64,000 bases of DNA from Alsobacter metallidurans (GTDB taxonomy: Bacteria; Pseudomonadota; Alphaproteobacteria; Rhizobiales; Beijerinckiaceae): the NCBI RefSeq assembly GCF_014636935.1, contig NZ_BMES01000002.1, positions 2,043,148 to 2,107,147 of the forward strand. Reading direction: 5' to 3'. Within the stretch, counting starts at the first letter, position 1. Each line of letters begins with the position of its first letter. Below are positions 1-8,892 of this stretch, piece by piece. The translations under genes were made by a program, and so were the position numbers. Under the pieces are notes generated by a model. The model saw only the letters and a list, made by a program, of their open reading frames with translations, had not been told where the DNA came from and did not search any database.

Positions 1-597
1 CGTCTCGTTGTCGAGAACCTCGCCTGTGAGCGCTCGGGCCGGCCGATCTTCTCAGGCGTCGGATTTGCGCTGGACGAAGGCCAGGCGCTCGCCGTCACGG
101 GCCGCAACGGCGCCGGTAAAAGCACGCTGTTGCAGATCCTCGCCGGGCTCCTTGAGCCGGCCTCAGGCACAATCCTGCTGGACGGCGGCCATGACGAGCG
201 CACTCTCCCCGAACAGGCCCACTATGTCGGCCATCGCGACGCCCTGAAGCCGGCGCTCACGCCTTTGGAGGCGCTCGCTTTCTGGCAGGCCATGCTGGGC
301 GAACCCGCGATGGCGCCCGACGACGCTCTGGACCGCCTCGACCTCGGGCACGCAGCCGACTTGCCCTGCGCCTATCTCTCGGCCGGCCAGCGGCGCCGCC
401 TCGCCCTGGCCCGGCTGCTCGTGTCCGACCGCCCGGTCTGGCTTCTGGACGAGCCCACCTCCGCGCTGGACGCCGGATCGCAGACGTTGTTCGCCGAACT
501 GGTGGAAAGCCACCTCGGGCGCGGCGGCCTCGTGGTTGCGGCCACCCATGCGCCGCTTGGCCTGCACGAGGCCGCCACCATCCGGATCGGCGCATGA
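1..597 (+). CDS. ccmA: Heme exporter ATP-binding protein CcmA (5' end outside window)
   Basis: ATPase of the CcmABCD complex, which acts in cytochrome c maturation by driving release of holo-CcmE at the cytoplasmic membrane. The frame is open from the first base, so the true start lies upstream. Seen in the visible 198 codons: Walker A GRNGAGKST (about codons 35-43), ABC signature LSAGQRRRLALARL, and Walker B VWLLDEPTSALD, all intact. The stop overlaps the ccmB start in an ATGA, indicating translational coupling. The compact size and the short region after Walker B fit CcmA rather than a larger importer ATPase. Confidence 0.95.
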   Translation, partial: RLVVENLACERSGRPIFSGVGFALDEGQALAVTGRNGAGKSTLLQILAGLLEPASGTILLDGGHDERTLPEQAHYVGHRDALKPALTPLEALAFWQAMLGEPAMAPDDALDRLDLGHAADLPCAYLSAGQRRRLALARLLVSDRPVWLLDEPTSALDAGSQTLFAELVESHLGRGGLVVAATHAPLGLHEAATIRIGA

Positions 598-1265
598 CGT
601 CGCCGCTTCTCGCCCTCGCCACCCGCGAGTTTCGGCTCGCCGCCCGCATCGGCGGCGGCGGCGGAATGGGGCTCGTGTTCTTCCTGATCCTCGTCACGAT
701 CGTCCCCTTCGCGATCGGGCCCGACCTGAACCTGTTGTCCCGCATCGGCCCCGCCATCCTGTGGATCGCCGCGACGCTCTCGACCTTGCTGGGGCTCGAC
801 CGGCTGTTCCAGGCCGACGCCGAGGACGGATCGCTGGACCTGATCCGCATGAGCGAGACGCCGCTCGAACTGGTCGTGCTCGTGAAGGGCCTTGCTCACT
901 GGGCCGGCACGGGCCTCCCCCTCGCGCTGGCGGCTCCGCTCTTCGGCCTTTTGCTGGCCCTTCCGCCGGATGCGATGGCTTCCGTCTGCGCGACGCTCCT
1001 GGTGGGCACGCCGGCGCTCACCTTCATCGGGGCGATCGGGGCGGCGCTGACCGCAAGCCTGCGCCGCGGGGGGCTGGTCCTGTCCATCCTCGTGCTGCCG
1101 CTGATGATCCCTGTCCTGATCTTTGGCGTCTCGGCCGCGAATGCGGCGTTGGGCGGAACGGTGCCGTTCTGGACGCCCTTCCTGGTTCTCTGCGGCCTGA
1201 GCCTTTTCGCTCTCGTCACTGGCGTCATGGGCGCGGCAGCCGCGATCCGCCTCGCCGCCGGGTGA
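594..1265 (+). CDS. ccmB: Heme exporter protein CcmB
   Basis: Membrane subunit of the CcmAB transporter module in cytochrome c maturation. The 223-residue product is very hydrophobic with about six membrane segments, the usual CcmB size. It begins with TSPLLALATREFRLAAR, resembling the amphipathic N-terminus of the family. The start codon overlaps the ccmA stop by four bases. The expected next gene ccmC is absent: about 185 bp later comes an oxidase subunit IV gene, so ccmC/ccmD must lie elsewhere. Confidence 0.93.
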   Translation: MTSPLLALATREFRLAARIGGGGGMGLVFFLILVTIVPFAIGPDLNLLSRIGPAILWIAATLSTLLGLDRLFQADAEDGSLDLIRMSETPLELVVLVKGLAHWAGTGLPLALAAPLFGLLLALPPDAMASVCATLLVGTPALTFIGAIGAALTASLRRGGLVLSILVLPLMIPVLIFGVSAANAALGGTVPFWTPFLVLCGLSLFALVTGVMGAAAAIRLAAG

Positions 1266-1449
1266 ACCGGGCTTGCGCCGACGTCTCTGGCATGCCAGCT
1301 TTCCAACAAGAAGCGCAGCAGACCTGAACCGATTTAGTTTCTGCTGCGGAGAGGGATGAACCGGCCGGCTCGGATTGCGTCAATGCCTTGCTTGCGCTAC
1401 ACGCGCAGGCTGGGACCACCCAATCTGAAACCTGTAAACTGAGGGCGAA

Positions 1450-1602
1450 ATGGCTGATCACAACGTGGCGCATGCGGGCGGACATCCGGCGATGGATTAT
1501 CCCGAGCACGAGCGCACCTACGGCATGTTCGTGAACCTCGCCAAGTACGGCACGATCGCCGTGATCGTCGTGCTGATCGGCATGGCCATCTTCCTGCTCT
1601 GA
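1450..1602 (+). CDS. aa3-type cytochrome c oxidase subunit IV (small subunit)
   Basis: A 50-residue protein. It has a soluble His-rich N-terminus (MADHNVAHAGGHPAMDYPEH), the family signature HERTYGMFVNLAKYG, and one C-terminal transmembrane helix ending in MAIFLL. This matches the bacterial aa3-type oxidase subunit IV family, single-helix accessory subunits of the alphaproteobacterial oxidase. The start is supported by AGGGCGAA directly upstream. No other cox gene is nearby; the transhydrogenase operon follows after about 100 bp. The family identification is firm from the motif, but its assembly with an oxidase here is inferred. Confidence 0.85.
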   Translation: MADHNVAHAGGHPAMDYPEHERTYGMFVNLAKYGTIAVIVVLIGMAIFLL

Positions 1603-1700
1603 CCCCTCTACTCTTCCTCAGGCGCGCGGCGTCCGCCTGACGCAGCGCTCCCCCTCCTCACCGCGCGCCTGGCGCGCCGTAGGCCAGCGGAGTTCCCGCG

Positions 1701-2879
1701 ATGCGTATCGCCGTGATTACCGAGACCGATCCGCATGAGGATCGCGTCGCCGCCACGCCGGAAACGGTGAAGAAGCTCGTCGCCCTCGGGGCGACCGTGT
1801 CGATCGAGGCCGGCGCCGGCCTCGCATCGGGGGTCACAGACGCCGACTATCAGGGAGCCGGCGCCACCACCGCCCCGAACGCGCAAGCCGCCCTGGCGGA
1901 CGCTGACGTGGTCCTGAAGGTGCGTCGCCCGACGGCCGCCGAAGCCGGCCAGATGAAGCGCGGCGCGATCGTGCTCGCGATCATGGACCCCTACGGCGCC
2001 GAGGCCGCGCTCCAGAGCATGGCGGACGCCGGGCTCTCGGCCTTCGCGATGGAGTTGATGCCGCGCATCACCCGCGCGCAGGTGATGGACGTGCTGTCGT
2101 CGCAGGCCAACCTCGCGGGTTACCGCGCCGTGATTGACGGGGCCGCCGAGTATGGCCGCGCCCTGCCGATGATGATGACCGCCGCCGGCACCGTGCCGGC
2201 CGCCCGCATCTTCATCATGGGCGTCGGCGTCGCCGGCCTGCAGGCCATCGCGACCGCGCGGCGCCTCGGCGCCGTCGTGACCGCGACGGACGTGCGCCCG
2301 GCCACCAAGGAGCAGGTCGAGTCGCTCGGCGCCAAGTTCCTGGCCGTGGAGGACGAGGAGTTCCTGCAGGCCCAGACCGCCGGCGGCTACGCCAAGGAGA
2401 TGTCGAAGGACTACCAGGCCAAGCAGGCCGCGCTTGTGGCCTCGCACATCGCCAAGCAGGACATCGTCATCACGACGGCCCTGATCCCCGGCCGCCCCGC
2501 GCCCAGGCTCGTGACGGAGGACATGATCGCCTCCATGCGGCCCGGCTCCGTGCTGATCGACCTCGCGGTGGAGCGCGGCGGCAACGTGGCCTTGGCCAAG
2601 CCCGGCGAGATCGTGACGACGCCCAATGGCGTGAAGATCGTCGGTCACCTCAATGTGCCCGGACGTCTCGCCGCCACGTCGTCGAGCCTCTACAGCAAGA
2701 ACCTGTTCAATTTCCTCGAGACCATGATCGACAAGGCCTCCAAGGCGCTCGCCGTGAAGTGGGACGACGAACTCGTGAAGGCCACGAACCTGACGCGCGA
2801 CGGCGCGGTGGTTCACCCCAATTTCATGCCGAAAGCCCCTGACCCCGCGCCGGTCGCGCCCGCGACGCCGTCGGCCTGA
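1701..2879 (+). CDS. pntAA: NAD(P) transhydrogenase subunit alpha part 1 (NAD(H)-binding domain I)
   Basis: Soluble NAD(H)-binding component (dI) of proton-translocating transhydrogenase, which couples hydride transfer from NADH to NADP+ with proton entry. The product has 392 residues, close to the separate PntAA of Rhodospirillum rubrum. Visible: N-terminus MRIAVITETDPHEDRVAATP, the RQD-loop region MDVLSSQANLAGYRAVIDG, and the Rossmann glycine motif GVGVAG preceding TDVRPATKEQVE. The C-terminus is a Pro/Ala linker. First gene of a three-gene operon; 12 bp separate it from pntAB. Alanine dehydrogenase is related but lacks the downstream membrane subunits. Confidence 0.96.
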   Translation: MRIAVITETDPHEDRVAATPETVKKLVALGATVSIEAGAGLASGVTDADYQGAGATTAPNAQAALADADVVLKVRRPTAAEAGQMKRGAIVLAIMDPYGAEAALQSMADAGLSAFAMELMPRITRAQVMDVLSSQANLAGYRAVIDGAAEYGRALPMMMTAAGTVPAARIFIMGVGVAGLQAIATARRLGAVVTATDVRPATKEQVESLGAKFLAVEDEEFLQAQTAGGYAKEMSKDYQAKQAALVASHIAKQDIVITTALIPGRPAPRLVTEDMIASMRPGSVLIDLAVERGGNVALAKPGEIVTTPNGVKIVGHLNVPGRLAATSSSLYSKNLFNFLETMIDKASKALAVKWDDELVKATNLTRDGAVVHPNFMPKAPDPAPVAPATPSA

Positions 2880-2891
2880 GGAGGATGAACC

Positions 2892-3341
2892 ATGGCGACT
2901 GAACCAGCTGACATCCTCGTCCTGAGGGCCCAGGAAGCCGCCCGCGTCGCGCGCGCCGCCGCCGACGCCGCCCAGGCCTATGCCGACCAGGTGGCGACCG
3001 CCGCCGGCGCGGCCGCGCACGCCGCCACGGGCGGCGCCATCGACCCCTTCGTGTTCCGCCTGGCCGTCTTCGTGCTGGCGGTGTTTGTCGGCTACTACGT
3101 CGTCTGGCAGGTGACGCCGGCGCTGCACACGCCGCTGATGTCCGTCACCAACGCCATCTCGTCCGTGATCGTCGTCGGCGCCCTGCTGGCCGTCGGCGTC
3201 GGCTCCGCCGGCGCGATGGACAGCGGCCCTGTCTGGGCTCGCATCTTCGGTTTCATCGCCCTGATCCTCGCCAGCGTGAACATTTTCGGCGGGTTCCTGG
3301 TCACCCAGCGGATGCTGGGCATGTACAAGAAGAAGGGCTGA
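2892..3341 (+). CDS. pntAB: NAD(P) transhydrogenase subunit alpha part 2 (membrane domain)
   Basis: Small membrane component of the transhydrogenase, contributing helices to the proton-conducting domain II. It has 149 residues. An Ala-rich, probably helical N-terminal stretch of about 45 residues is followed by [22 protein letters not shown] and two further membrane segments, with the conserved [20 protein letters not shown] sequence in between. The order pntAA-pntAB-pntB with short gaps (12 and 4 bp) is the split alphaproteobacterial arrangement; enterobacteria fuse the first two. An RBS (GAGGATGAACC) precedes the start. Confidence 0.95.
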   Translation: MATEPADILVLRAQEAARVARAAADAAQAYADQVATAAGAAAHAATGGAIDPFVFRLAVFVLAVFVGYYVVWQVTPALHTPLMSVTNAISSVIVVGALLAVGVGSAGAMDSGPVWARIFGFIALILASVNIFGGFLVTQRMLGMYKKKG

Positions 3342-3345
3342 TCCG

Positions 3346-4752
3346 ATGAGCGCCAATCTCGCGGCTGTCCTTTATCTCGTTTCCGGCATCCTTTTCATTC
3401 TGGCGCTGCGGGGCCTGTCGTCCCCGGCGTCGAGCCGGCAGGGCAATCTGTTCGGCATGGTCGGCATGGCGATCGCGATGATCACCAGCCTTGCGCTGGC
3501 CCCCCCTGCGGGCGCAATGGGCTGGCTGCTCGTGCTGCTCGGCCTTGCGATCGGCGGAGGCGCGGGCGCGGTTGTGGCGCGGCGCATCCCGATGACCGCG
3601 ATGCCGCAGCTTGTCGCCTTCTTCCACTCGCTGGTCGGCCTCGCGGCCGTTCTGGTGGCTGCCGGGGCGCTCTATGCGCCCGAGGCTTTCGGAATCGGCC
3701 TGCCCGGCCACATCCACGGCGCATCGCTTGTGGAGATGTCGCTGGGCGTCGCGATTGGCGCCATCACGTTCACGGGCTCGGTGATCGCGTTCCTGAAGCT
3801 CAACGGCAACATGGGCGGCAGGCCGATCATGCTGCCGCAGCGCCACGTCATCAACGCCGGCCTCGCCGTGCTGCTGGTGGTGCTGATCATCGTCTTCGTC
3901 CGCACCGAATCGCTGCTCGTGTTCTGGCTGATCGCGCTGGTCAGCTTTGTGCTGGGCGGGCTCATCATCATCCCGATCGGCGGCGCCGACATGCCGGTGG
4001 TCGTCTCGATGCTGAACTCCTACTCGGGTTGGGCCGCGGCCGGCATTGGCTTCACGCTCGGCAACCTGGCGCTGATCATCACCGGCGCGCTGGTGGGCTC
4101 CTCGGGCGCGATCCTGTCCTACATCATGTGTAAGGGCATGAACCGGTCCTTCATCTCGGTGATCCTTGGCGGCTTCGGCGGCGATTCCGCCGCGGCGGCC
4201 GGCGGCGCCGAGAAGGAGACGCGGCCCGTCAAGCAGGGCTCCGCCGACGACGCGGCCTTCATGATGAAGAACGCCAGCAAGGTCATCATCGTGCCGGGCT
4301 ACGGCATGGCGGTGGCCCAGGCGCAGCACGCGCTGCGCGAGATGGCCGACAACCTCAAGAAGGAAGGTGTGGAGGTGAAGTACGCCATCCACCCCGTGGC
4401 GGGCCGCATGCCGGGCCACATGAACGTGCTACTGGCCGAGGCCAACGTTCCCTACGACGAGGTTTTCGAGCTCGAGGACATCAATTCCGAATTCGCGCAG
4501 GCGGACGTCGCCTTCGTGATCGGCGCCAACGACGTCACCAACCCGGCCGCCAAGACGGACCCGGCCTCGCCAATCTTCGGCATGCCAATCCTGGACGTCG
4601 AGAAGGCCAAGACGGTGCTGTTCATCAAGCGCGGCATGGGCTCCGGCTATGCGGGCGTCGAGAACGAACTGTTCTTCAAGGACAACACCCTGATGCTCTT
4701 CGCCGACGCCAAGAAGATGGTGGAAGAGATCAACAAGGCCATGGCGCACTAA
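3346..4752 (+). CDS. pntB: NAD(P) transhydrogenase subunit beta
   Basis: Beta subunit, carrying the rest of the proton channel (domain II) and the NADP(H)-binding domain III. It has 468 residues. About the first 270 form a polytopic membrane region, then a charged linker, then the NADP-binding domain with GYGMAVAQAQHALREMAD, GRMPGHMNVLLAEANVPYD and GANDVTNPAA, all hallmarks of PntB. It starts 4 bp after pntAB. A GC hairpin with a short T run follows the stop, so the operon probably ends here. Confidence 0.96.
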   Translation: MSANLAAVLYLVSGILFILALRGLSSPASSRQGNLFGMVGMAIAMITSLALAPPAGAMGWLLVLLGLAIGGGAGAVVARRIPMTAMPQLVAFFHSLVGLAAVLVAAGALYAPEAFGIGLPGHIHGASLVEMSLGVAIGAITFTGSVIAFLKLNGNMGGRPIMLPQRHVINAGLAVLLVVLIIVFVRTESLLVFWLIALVSFVLGGLIIIPIGGADMPVVVSMLNSYSGWAAAGIGFTLGNLALIITGALVGSSGAILSYIMCKGMNRSFISVILGGFGGDSAAAAGGAEKETRPVKQGSADDAAFMMKNASKVIIVPGYGMAVAQAQHALREMADNLKKEGVEVKYAIHPVAGRMPGHMNVLLAEANVPYDEVFELEDINSEFAQADVAFVIGANDVTNPAAKTDPASPIFGMPILDVEKAKTVLFIKRGMGSGYAGVENELFFKDNTLMLFADAKKMVEEINKAMAH

Positions 4753-4774
4753 GGCGCCGGCTCCCACGCGTTCG

Positions 4775-4800
4775 ACGGCCGGCCTCAGCGCCGGCCGTTT
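4775..4800 (+). terminator. Probable terminator of the pnt operon
   Basis: Nine-base perfect arms ACGGCCGGC and GCCGGCCGT with a six-base loop, followed by TTT, start 23 bp after the pntB stop. The T run is short, so intrinsic termination may be partial. Confidence 0.6.
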
Positions 4801-4820
4801 GCGTTATGGGCGTGCTCACG

Positions 4821-4847
4821 AAAAAGGCCGCGGTTTGAACCGCGGCC
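4821..4847 (-). terminator. Rho-independent terminator of the TPR lipoprotein gene
   Basis: Ten-base arms GGCCGCGGTT and AACCGCGGCC with a two-base loop. Read on the minus strand the hairpin is followed directly by TTTTT. It lies 32 bp beyond the stop of the minus-strand TPR gene, back to back with the pnt terminator. Confidence 0.8.
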
Positions 4848-4878
4848 CGCAGAGGCTCGAAGATAGCAGCTCAGACTC

Positions 4879-5760
4879 TCAGAAGAACCCGCCGGCCCCG
4901 CGCCCACCGACCCGCGACAGGCCTTCCTTGGCGGCGGCGTTGTTGGCGTCCACCACCAGCGCGCGCTGGTAGGATTCGGTCGCCTTCGCCTTGTCGCCGA
5001 GCTTCTCGTACGCCATGCCGCGGCCGGCCCACGCGTCGGCGCTGCGGTTATCGACGTTCAGCGCTGCGTTGAAGTCTTCCGCGGCCGCATCGTACTTGCC
5101 GACCGCGATCAGGCTCGCGCCACGCGCCTGGTAGGGCGCGCCCGCGAAGGGGTCACGGTCAATGGCGGCGTCGAAATCATTGATGGCCTGCTTGTGCTGG
5201 CCCTGGCGCTGATAGATCAGCCCGCGCGCATGGTAGCCCTGCGCCGACTCAGGGCTGAGCTTGATGGCCTGCGACAGGTCCGAGAATGCCTCGTTGTAGT
5301 TGTTCTGGGCCCGCAACAGGTTGGCGCGCGCCAGATAGGCGGGACCGTAGCTCGGATTCGCCTGGATGGCCGCCGTGAAGTCGCTGAGCGCCGCGTCGTT
5401 GCGGTTGGTCTGCCGATAGGCAAGACCACGATTGGTGTAGGCCGGCGCGTAGCCCGGGTTGATCTGCAGCGCCTTGCTGAAATCCGCTATTGCGTCCTGG
5501 AAGCGGCCGATCTTCGCGTAGGCGGCTCCGCGCGTGTTGTAGGCGCTGACGTCGTTAGGGTTGCGCTGGATTACCTCGGTGAGCGACGTGATGTTGATCG
5601 CCTGCGCGCCCGACTTGTCTTCCTCGATCTCCGCGACCCCGGCGCCGCTGCTCATGCCGCGGCCCACGGTTTCACAGCCCGCGAGCGCCACTGCGAGGCA
5701 CAACACCGAGAGACGGGCCGCTTGGCGCAGCGGAGCAGGGCGCGGCAGCGAGAGACGCAT
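4879..5760 (-). CDS. TPR-repeat lipoprotein
   Basis: A 293-residue predicted lipoprotein with about six tetratricopeptide repeats, a protein-interaction scaffold expected in the periplasm. The N-terminus has a basic region, a hydrophobic stretch and the lipobox LAGC (VALAGCETVGRG). The repeats run from about residue 65 to 280, each with the pattern AYxxRGxAY...DAIxDFxxAIxxxP. A 10-codon upstream extension is possible, but the ATG at 5760 is preceded by GAAAGGTCCCGTC and yields a clean lipoprotein signal, so it is preferred. The binding partner is unknown. The gene stands alone with its own strong terminator. Confidence 0.85.
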   Translation of the reverse strand: MRLSLPRPAPLRQAARLSVLCLAVALAGCETVGRGMSSGAGVAEIEEDKSGAQAINITSLTEVIQRNPNDVSAYNTRGAAYAKIGRFQDAIADFSKALQINPGYAPAYTNRGLAYRQTNRNDAALSDFTAAIQANPSYGPAYLARANLLRAQNNYNEAFSDLSQAIKLSPESAQGYHARGLIYQRQGQHKQAINDFDAAIDRDPFAGAPYQARGASLIAVGKYDAAAEDFNAALNVDNRSADAWAGRGMAYEKLGDKAKATESYQRALVVDANNAAAKEGLSRVGGRGAGGFF

Positions 5761-5923
5761 GACGGGACCTTTCAATGTCCAGCGAAACAACGACGCCGCG
5801 ACGCATGATCACGACCAGCGGTCACGCATGGGGGCGAATTGGAGCGAGAAGGTGACGAATGGATCTTAAGAATTCGCTCACCACGCGCATGTTGCGGCTC
5901 GGCAACACACGTGTTTCCGACCG

Positions 5924-5962
5924 AAAAAAGAGACGACGCCCGTCGACCTTCCGGTCGGGGCG
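5924..5962 (-). terminator. Terminator downstream of rpsU
   Basis: On the minus strand CGCCC-C-GACC-GGAA-GGTC-GAC-GGGCG forms an imperfect hairpin with a GGAA tetraloop, followed within a few bases by a run of six T. It lies about 45 bp after the rpsU stop. Confidence 0.65.
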
Positions 5963-6006
5963 CCGTTGGATAGTGCCAGACGCGGTCGCGCGGACCGCGC
6001 GCAGGA

Positions 6007-6252
6007 TCAGCGAGCAGCGCCGCCGACGACCTTCGGCTTCGGAGCCGGCAGGAGGCCTTCACGCTGGGCGCGCTTGCGGGCCAGCTTGCGGGCGCGGCGA
6101 ACGGCCTCCGCCTTCTCGCGGGCGCGCTTCTCGGAGGGCTTCTCGTAGTGCCCGCGGAGCTTCATCTCGCGGAAGATGCCCTCGCGCTGCATCTTCTTCT
6201 TCAGCGCCTTGAGAGCCTGGTCGACATTGTTGTCACGAACGAGAACCTGCAC
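6007..6252 (-). CDS. rpsU: 30S ribosomal protein S21
   Basis: Small-subunit ribosomal protein that helps initiation near the anti-Shine-Dalgarno. It has 81 residues: [20 protein letters not shown], then [21 protein letters not shown], then a basic tail. This is the S21 fold with the extended alphaproteobacterial C-terminus. The start is taken as GTG at 6252, because the family begins exactly with (M)QVLVRDNN; the open frame upstream has no family similarity. GGGAAAA about 10 bases upstream could serve as RBS. Confidence 0.93.
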   Translation of the reverse strand: MQVLVRDNNVDQALKALKKKMQREGIFREMKLRGHYEKPSEKRAREKAEAVRRARKLARKRAQREGLLPAPKPKVVGGAAR

Positions 6253-6411
6253 GCGTCGTTTTCCCGTGTCTCGATTTGAAAGGGTTTCGGCTGGGTGACG
6301 CGCAGGCGCCAACGCCGGGATGCGGTGGATTAACAGAATCACCCAGGCTTGTCCACGGCCGAAATGCTCGAATATCGGGCGCGGCCTTTGGGCTGGGCGG
6401 CTCAGCCCGCG

Positions 6412-7500
6412 TTAAGCGCGCCCAGGCGGCGTCACGCGGGTGACGTGACCCATCTTGCGGCCGGGCCGCGCCTCCGCCTTGCCATAGAGATGCAGGTGGG
6501 CGCCGGGCTCGGCCAGGATCTGGCGCCACTGGTCCGCTTCGTCGCCGATCAGGTTGTGCATGACGACCTCGCCGCGCCGCGCAGCTGAGCCCAGCGGCCA
6601 GCCCGCCACGGCGCGCACATGCTGCTCGAACTGCGACGTCTCGGCCCCATCCGTGGTCCAGTGCCCGGAATTATGGACCCGTGGCGCGATCTCGTTGATG
6701 AGCACGCGCTCGCGCCCGCCATCCGCGATCACGAACATCTCCACGCCGAGCACCCCGACATAGTCCAGCGCCGTTGCGATCCGGGCCGCATGCTCCAGCG
6801 CCGCGTGGCTGGCTTCGCCGTCCAGCGCAGCCGGCACCCGCGTGACGGCAAGAATATGGTGGCGGTGCTCGTTCTCGCAGACGTCATACGCGACCACGTC
6901 GCCATCCCGCCCGCGCGCCGCGATCACCGATACCTCTCGCAGGAAGGGCACGAAGGCCTCCAGGATGGACGGCTGACGTCCCACCGTGTCCCAGGCTTCG
7001 GCCAGGTCGCTTTCCAGGCGGATCACGGTCTGGCCTTTGCCGTCATAGCCGAAGCGCCGCGTTTTCAGCACGCTGGGCCGCCCCAGCGCCGCCACGGCGG
7101 CTTCGAGCGACGCGAGATCGTCCACCGCACGGAAATCCGGCGTGCCGAGGCCGATGTCGCGCAGGAAGCTCTTCTCTGTGAAGCGGTCCTGCGTCACCGC
7201 CAGCGCCCGCGGCCCGGGCAGCACCGGCACGCGCTCCGCCAGAAAAGCCGCGGTGGCGGCCGGCACGTTTTCGAACTCGTAGGTGACAACCGAGACCGCG
7301 CTGGCGAAAACCGCGAGGGCTTCCTTGTCCTCATAGGCCGCGATCGTGGCGGCCGCCGACACCTGGAAGGCCGGGTTGTCGCCAGCCGGCGCATAAACGT
7401 GGCACTTGAGCCCAAGAGGCGCGGCCGCGAGCGCCATCATGCGGGCGAGCTGGCCGCCGCCCAGGATGCCGATGGTCTGGCCCGGATGCAGCATGCTCAT
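6412..7500 (-). CDS. purK: 5-(carboxyamino)imidazole ribonucleotide synthase PurK
   Basis: ATP-grasp enzyme of de novo purine synthesis, converting AIR, bicarbonate and ATP to N5-CAIR for PurE. It has 362 residues. The N-terminal motif [20 protein letters not shown] is the PurK signature; the central ATP-grasp region includes [16 protein letters not shown], and the C-terminal domain has [13 protein letters not shown]. The ATG at 7500 lies inside an ATGA overlapping the purE stop, so the two genes are translationally coupled. Much longer in-frame upstream sequence is only purE read in another frame. Confidence 0.96.
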   Translation of the reverse strand: MSMLHPGQTIGILGGGQLARMMALAAAPLGLKCHVYAPAGDNPAFQVSAAATIAAYEDKEALAVFASAVSVVTYEFENVPAATAAFLAERVPVLPGPRALAVTQDRFTEKSFLRDIGLGTPDFRAVDDLASLEAAVAALGRPSVLKTRRFGYDGKGQTVIRLESDLAEAWDTVGRQPSILEAFVPFLREVSVIAARGRDGDVVAYDVCENEHRHHILAVTRVPAALDGEASHAALEHAARIATALDYVGVLGVEMFVIADGGRERVLINEIAPRVHNSGHWTTDGAETSQFEQHVRAVAGWPLGSAARRGEVVMHNLIGDEADQWRQILAEPGAHLHLYGKAEARPGRKMGHVTRVTPPGRA

Positions 7501-7991
7501 GCCTCGTTGGCCGGACGCTCGGCCACCGCGCCGGTCTGGCGCGCCCGATAGGCGTCCACCCGGTCCGCGAGCGCCGGATCGTTGAGGCCCAGAACTGCGG
7601 CCGCCAGCAAGGCGGCGTTCACCGCGCCCGCGCGACCGATCGCCAGCGTCCCGACCGGGATGCCGGCCGGCATCTGGACGATCGAGAGCAGGCTGTCCTG
7701 TCCCGACAGCGCCTTGGATTCCACCGGCACGCCGAACACCGGCAAGCTCGTGAGCGCGGCCGTCATGCCCGGCAGATGCGCGGCGCCCCCCGCGCCGGCG
7801 ATCACCACCTGGTAGCCCGCCACCTTTGCGCCCTTGGCGAACTCGTAGAGCCGGTCCGGCGTGCGGTGGGCCGAGACGATCAGGCACTCATGCCCGATCC
7901 CCAGCGCCTCGAGAGTCTCGGCCGCATGACGCATCGTCGCCCAGTCGGACTGGCTGCCCATGATCACGGCGACTGGTTTATGGGCCTTCAT
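7497..7991 (-). CDS. purE: N5-carboxyaminoimidazole ribonucleotide mutase PurE
   Basis: Class I PurE, which moves the carboxylate of N5-CAIR to give CAIR in purine synthesis. The product has 164 residues. Visible: [21 protein letters not shown] and the active-site SAHRTPDR (His42), with [12 protein letters not shown] and [22 protein letters not shown]. Class I is consistent with the coupled purK partner directly downstream. A good RBS (GGGAGAG) precedes the ATG. The upstream region is shared with the divergent GGDEF gene. Confidence 0.97.
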   Translation of the reverse strand: MKAHKPVAVIMGSQSDWATMRHAAETLEALGIGHECLIVSAHRTPDRLYEFAKGAKVAGYQVVIAGAGGAAHLPGMTAALTSLPVFGVPVESKALSGQDSLLSIVQMPAGIPVGTLAIGRAGAVNAALLAAAVLGLNDPALADRVDAYRARQTGAVAERPANEA

Positions 7992-8039
7992 TCCAACTCT
8001 CCCGCAAAAGTTAAGCGGCTTTCAAGAAAAACAGGGCGG

Positions 8040-8045
8040 ACTATA
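8040..8045 (-). promoter_or_regulatory. Candidate -10 element for purEK
   Basis: The minus strand reads TATAGT about 50 bases upstream of the purE ATG, matching five of six positions of the sigma-70 -10 consensus. The corresponding -35 position (GCTAGC) is poor, so this is tentative. Confidence 0.35.
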
Positions 8046-8084
8046 GAACGCGCTTCCCCTGCGCTAGCATAGCCGGAAACGATC

Positions 8085-8684
8085 GTGAACCACGTCACCC
8101 CTCCTTTCGATACGGTTTGCCCTCATTCGGAGGGCGCCCGCGTGGCCGAGCTCACGCGCGAACTCGCCCAGGCGAAATCCCGCATTTCGGAACTGGAGGA
8201 GCTCGCGCATGTCGACGAGCTGACCGGCGTCCTGAACCGGCGGGGCTTCATCCGCGAGTTGCGGCGCGCGCTGTCCTATACGGAGCGCTATAGCGTGCCG
8301 GTGTCGCTGCTGCTGCTCGATCTGGATCGCTTCAAGCAGGTGAACGACCAGCTCGGGCACCCGGCGGGCGACGCCGTGCTGGCCAAGACGGCTGCGGTGC
8401 TCGCCAGCAATCTGCGTGCGTCCGACACGGTGGCCCGCCTGGGCGGCGACGAGTTCGCGGTCTTGCTGTGGCACGCGAACCAAGACATCGCGGCCGAAAA
8501 AGCCGCGGCGCTCAAGCTCATCCTGGCCGACTCCCCCGCGGAGTGGCGCGGCCTCGAGATCCCGATCAGCGCCAGTTTCGGCGCGCATGGGCTCACGGTG
8601 GGGCAGACCGTGCAGGACGCCCTTCAGGAGGCCGACCGCGCGCTTTATGCGGCGAAAGCCAACCGGCTCGCGTTCAGGCGATGA
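8085..8684 (+). CDS. GGDEF-domain protein, probable diguanylate cyclase
   Basis: A 199-residue cytosolic protein. A short N-terminal coiled-coil (about residues 18-42, VAELTRELAQAKSRISELEE) leads into DELTGVLNRRGF and a full GGDEF domain with RLGGDEFAVLL. The intact GGDEF signature predicts synthesis of c-di-GMP from two GTP. There is no sensor domain, membrane segment or EAL domain. The start is GTG at 8085. Its end overlaps the convergent DUF465 gene by 11 bp. A clear RxxD inhibitory site is not seen before the signature. Confidence 0.9.
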   Translation: MNHVTPPFDTVCPHSEGARVAELTRELAQAKSRISELEELAHVDELTGVLNRRGFIRELRRALSYTERYSVPVSLLLLDLDRFKQVNDQLGHPAGDAVLAKTAAVLASNLRASDTVARLGGDEFAVLLWHANQDIAAEKAAALKLILADSPAEWRGLEIPISASFGAHGLTVGQTVQDALQEADRALYAAKANRLAFRR

Positions 8685-8892
8685 TATCGGGCGTGATCTG
8701 GTCCGAGAGCCGGATGATCCGGTCTTTCAGGGCCAGCTTGCGCTTCTTGAGCCGCTGGATCTGCAACTGGTCGGCGGCGACTATGCCTTCCAGCGCATAG
8801 ATGGCTGCGTCGAGGTCGCGATGCTCGGTCTGGAGACGGGCCAACTCAGCCGCGAGCTGGACATCGGTGGCCTCGGTGCTGTCGATGTTCAT
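8674..8892 (-). CDS. DUF465 (YdcH-family) small coiled-coil protein
   Basis: A 72-residue hydrophilic protein with two helical heptad segments ending in LKKRKLALKDRIIRLSD, the hallmark of the DUF465/YdcH family, whose function is unknown. ATG at 8892 is chosen; a TTG two codons earlier is also possible. The stop lies inside the 3' end of the convergent GGDEF gene. A paralogue is encoded divergently about 275 bp away. Confidence 0.8.
   Translation of the reverse strand: MNIDSTEATDVQLAAELARLQTEHRDLDAAIYALEGIVAADQLQIQRLKKRKLALKDRIIRLSDQITPDIIA

Noticed and set aside
1608-3356. 582-codon open frame antisense to the pnt genes
   Set aside because: Same GC shadow effect; His/Gly/Arg-rich nonsense, opposite to well-defined transhydrogenase genes.
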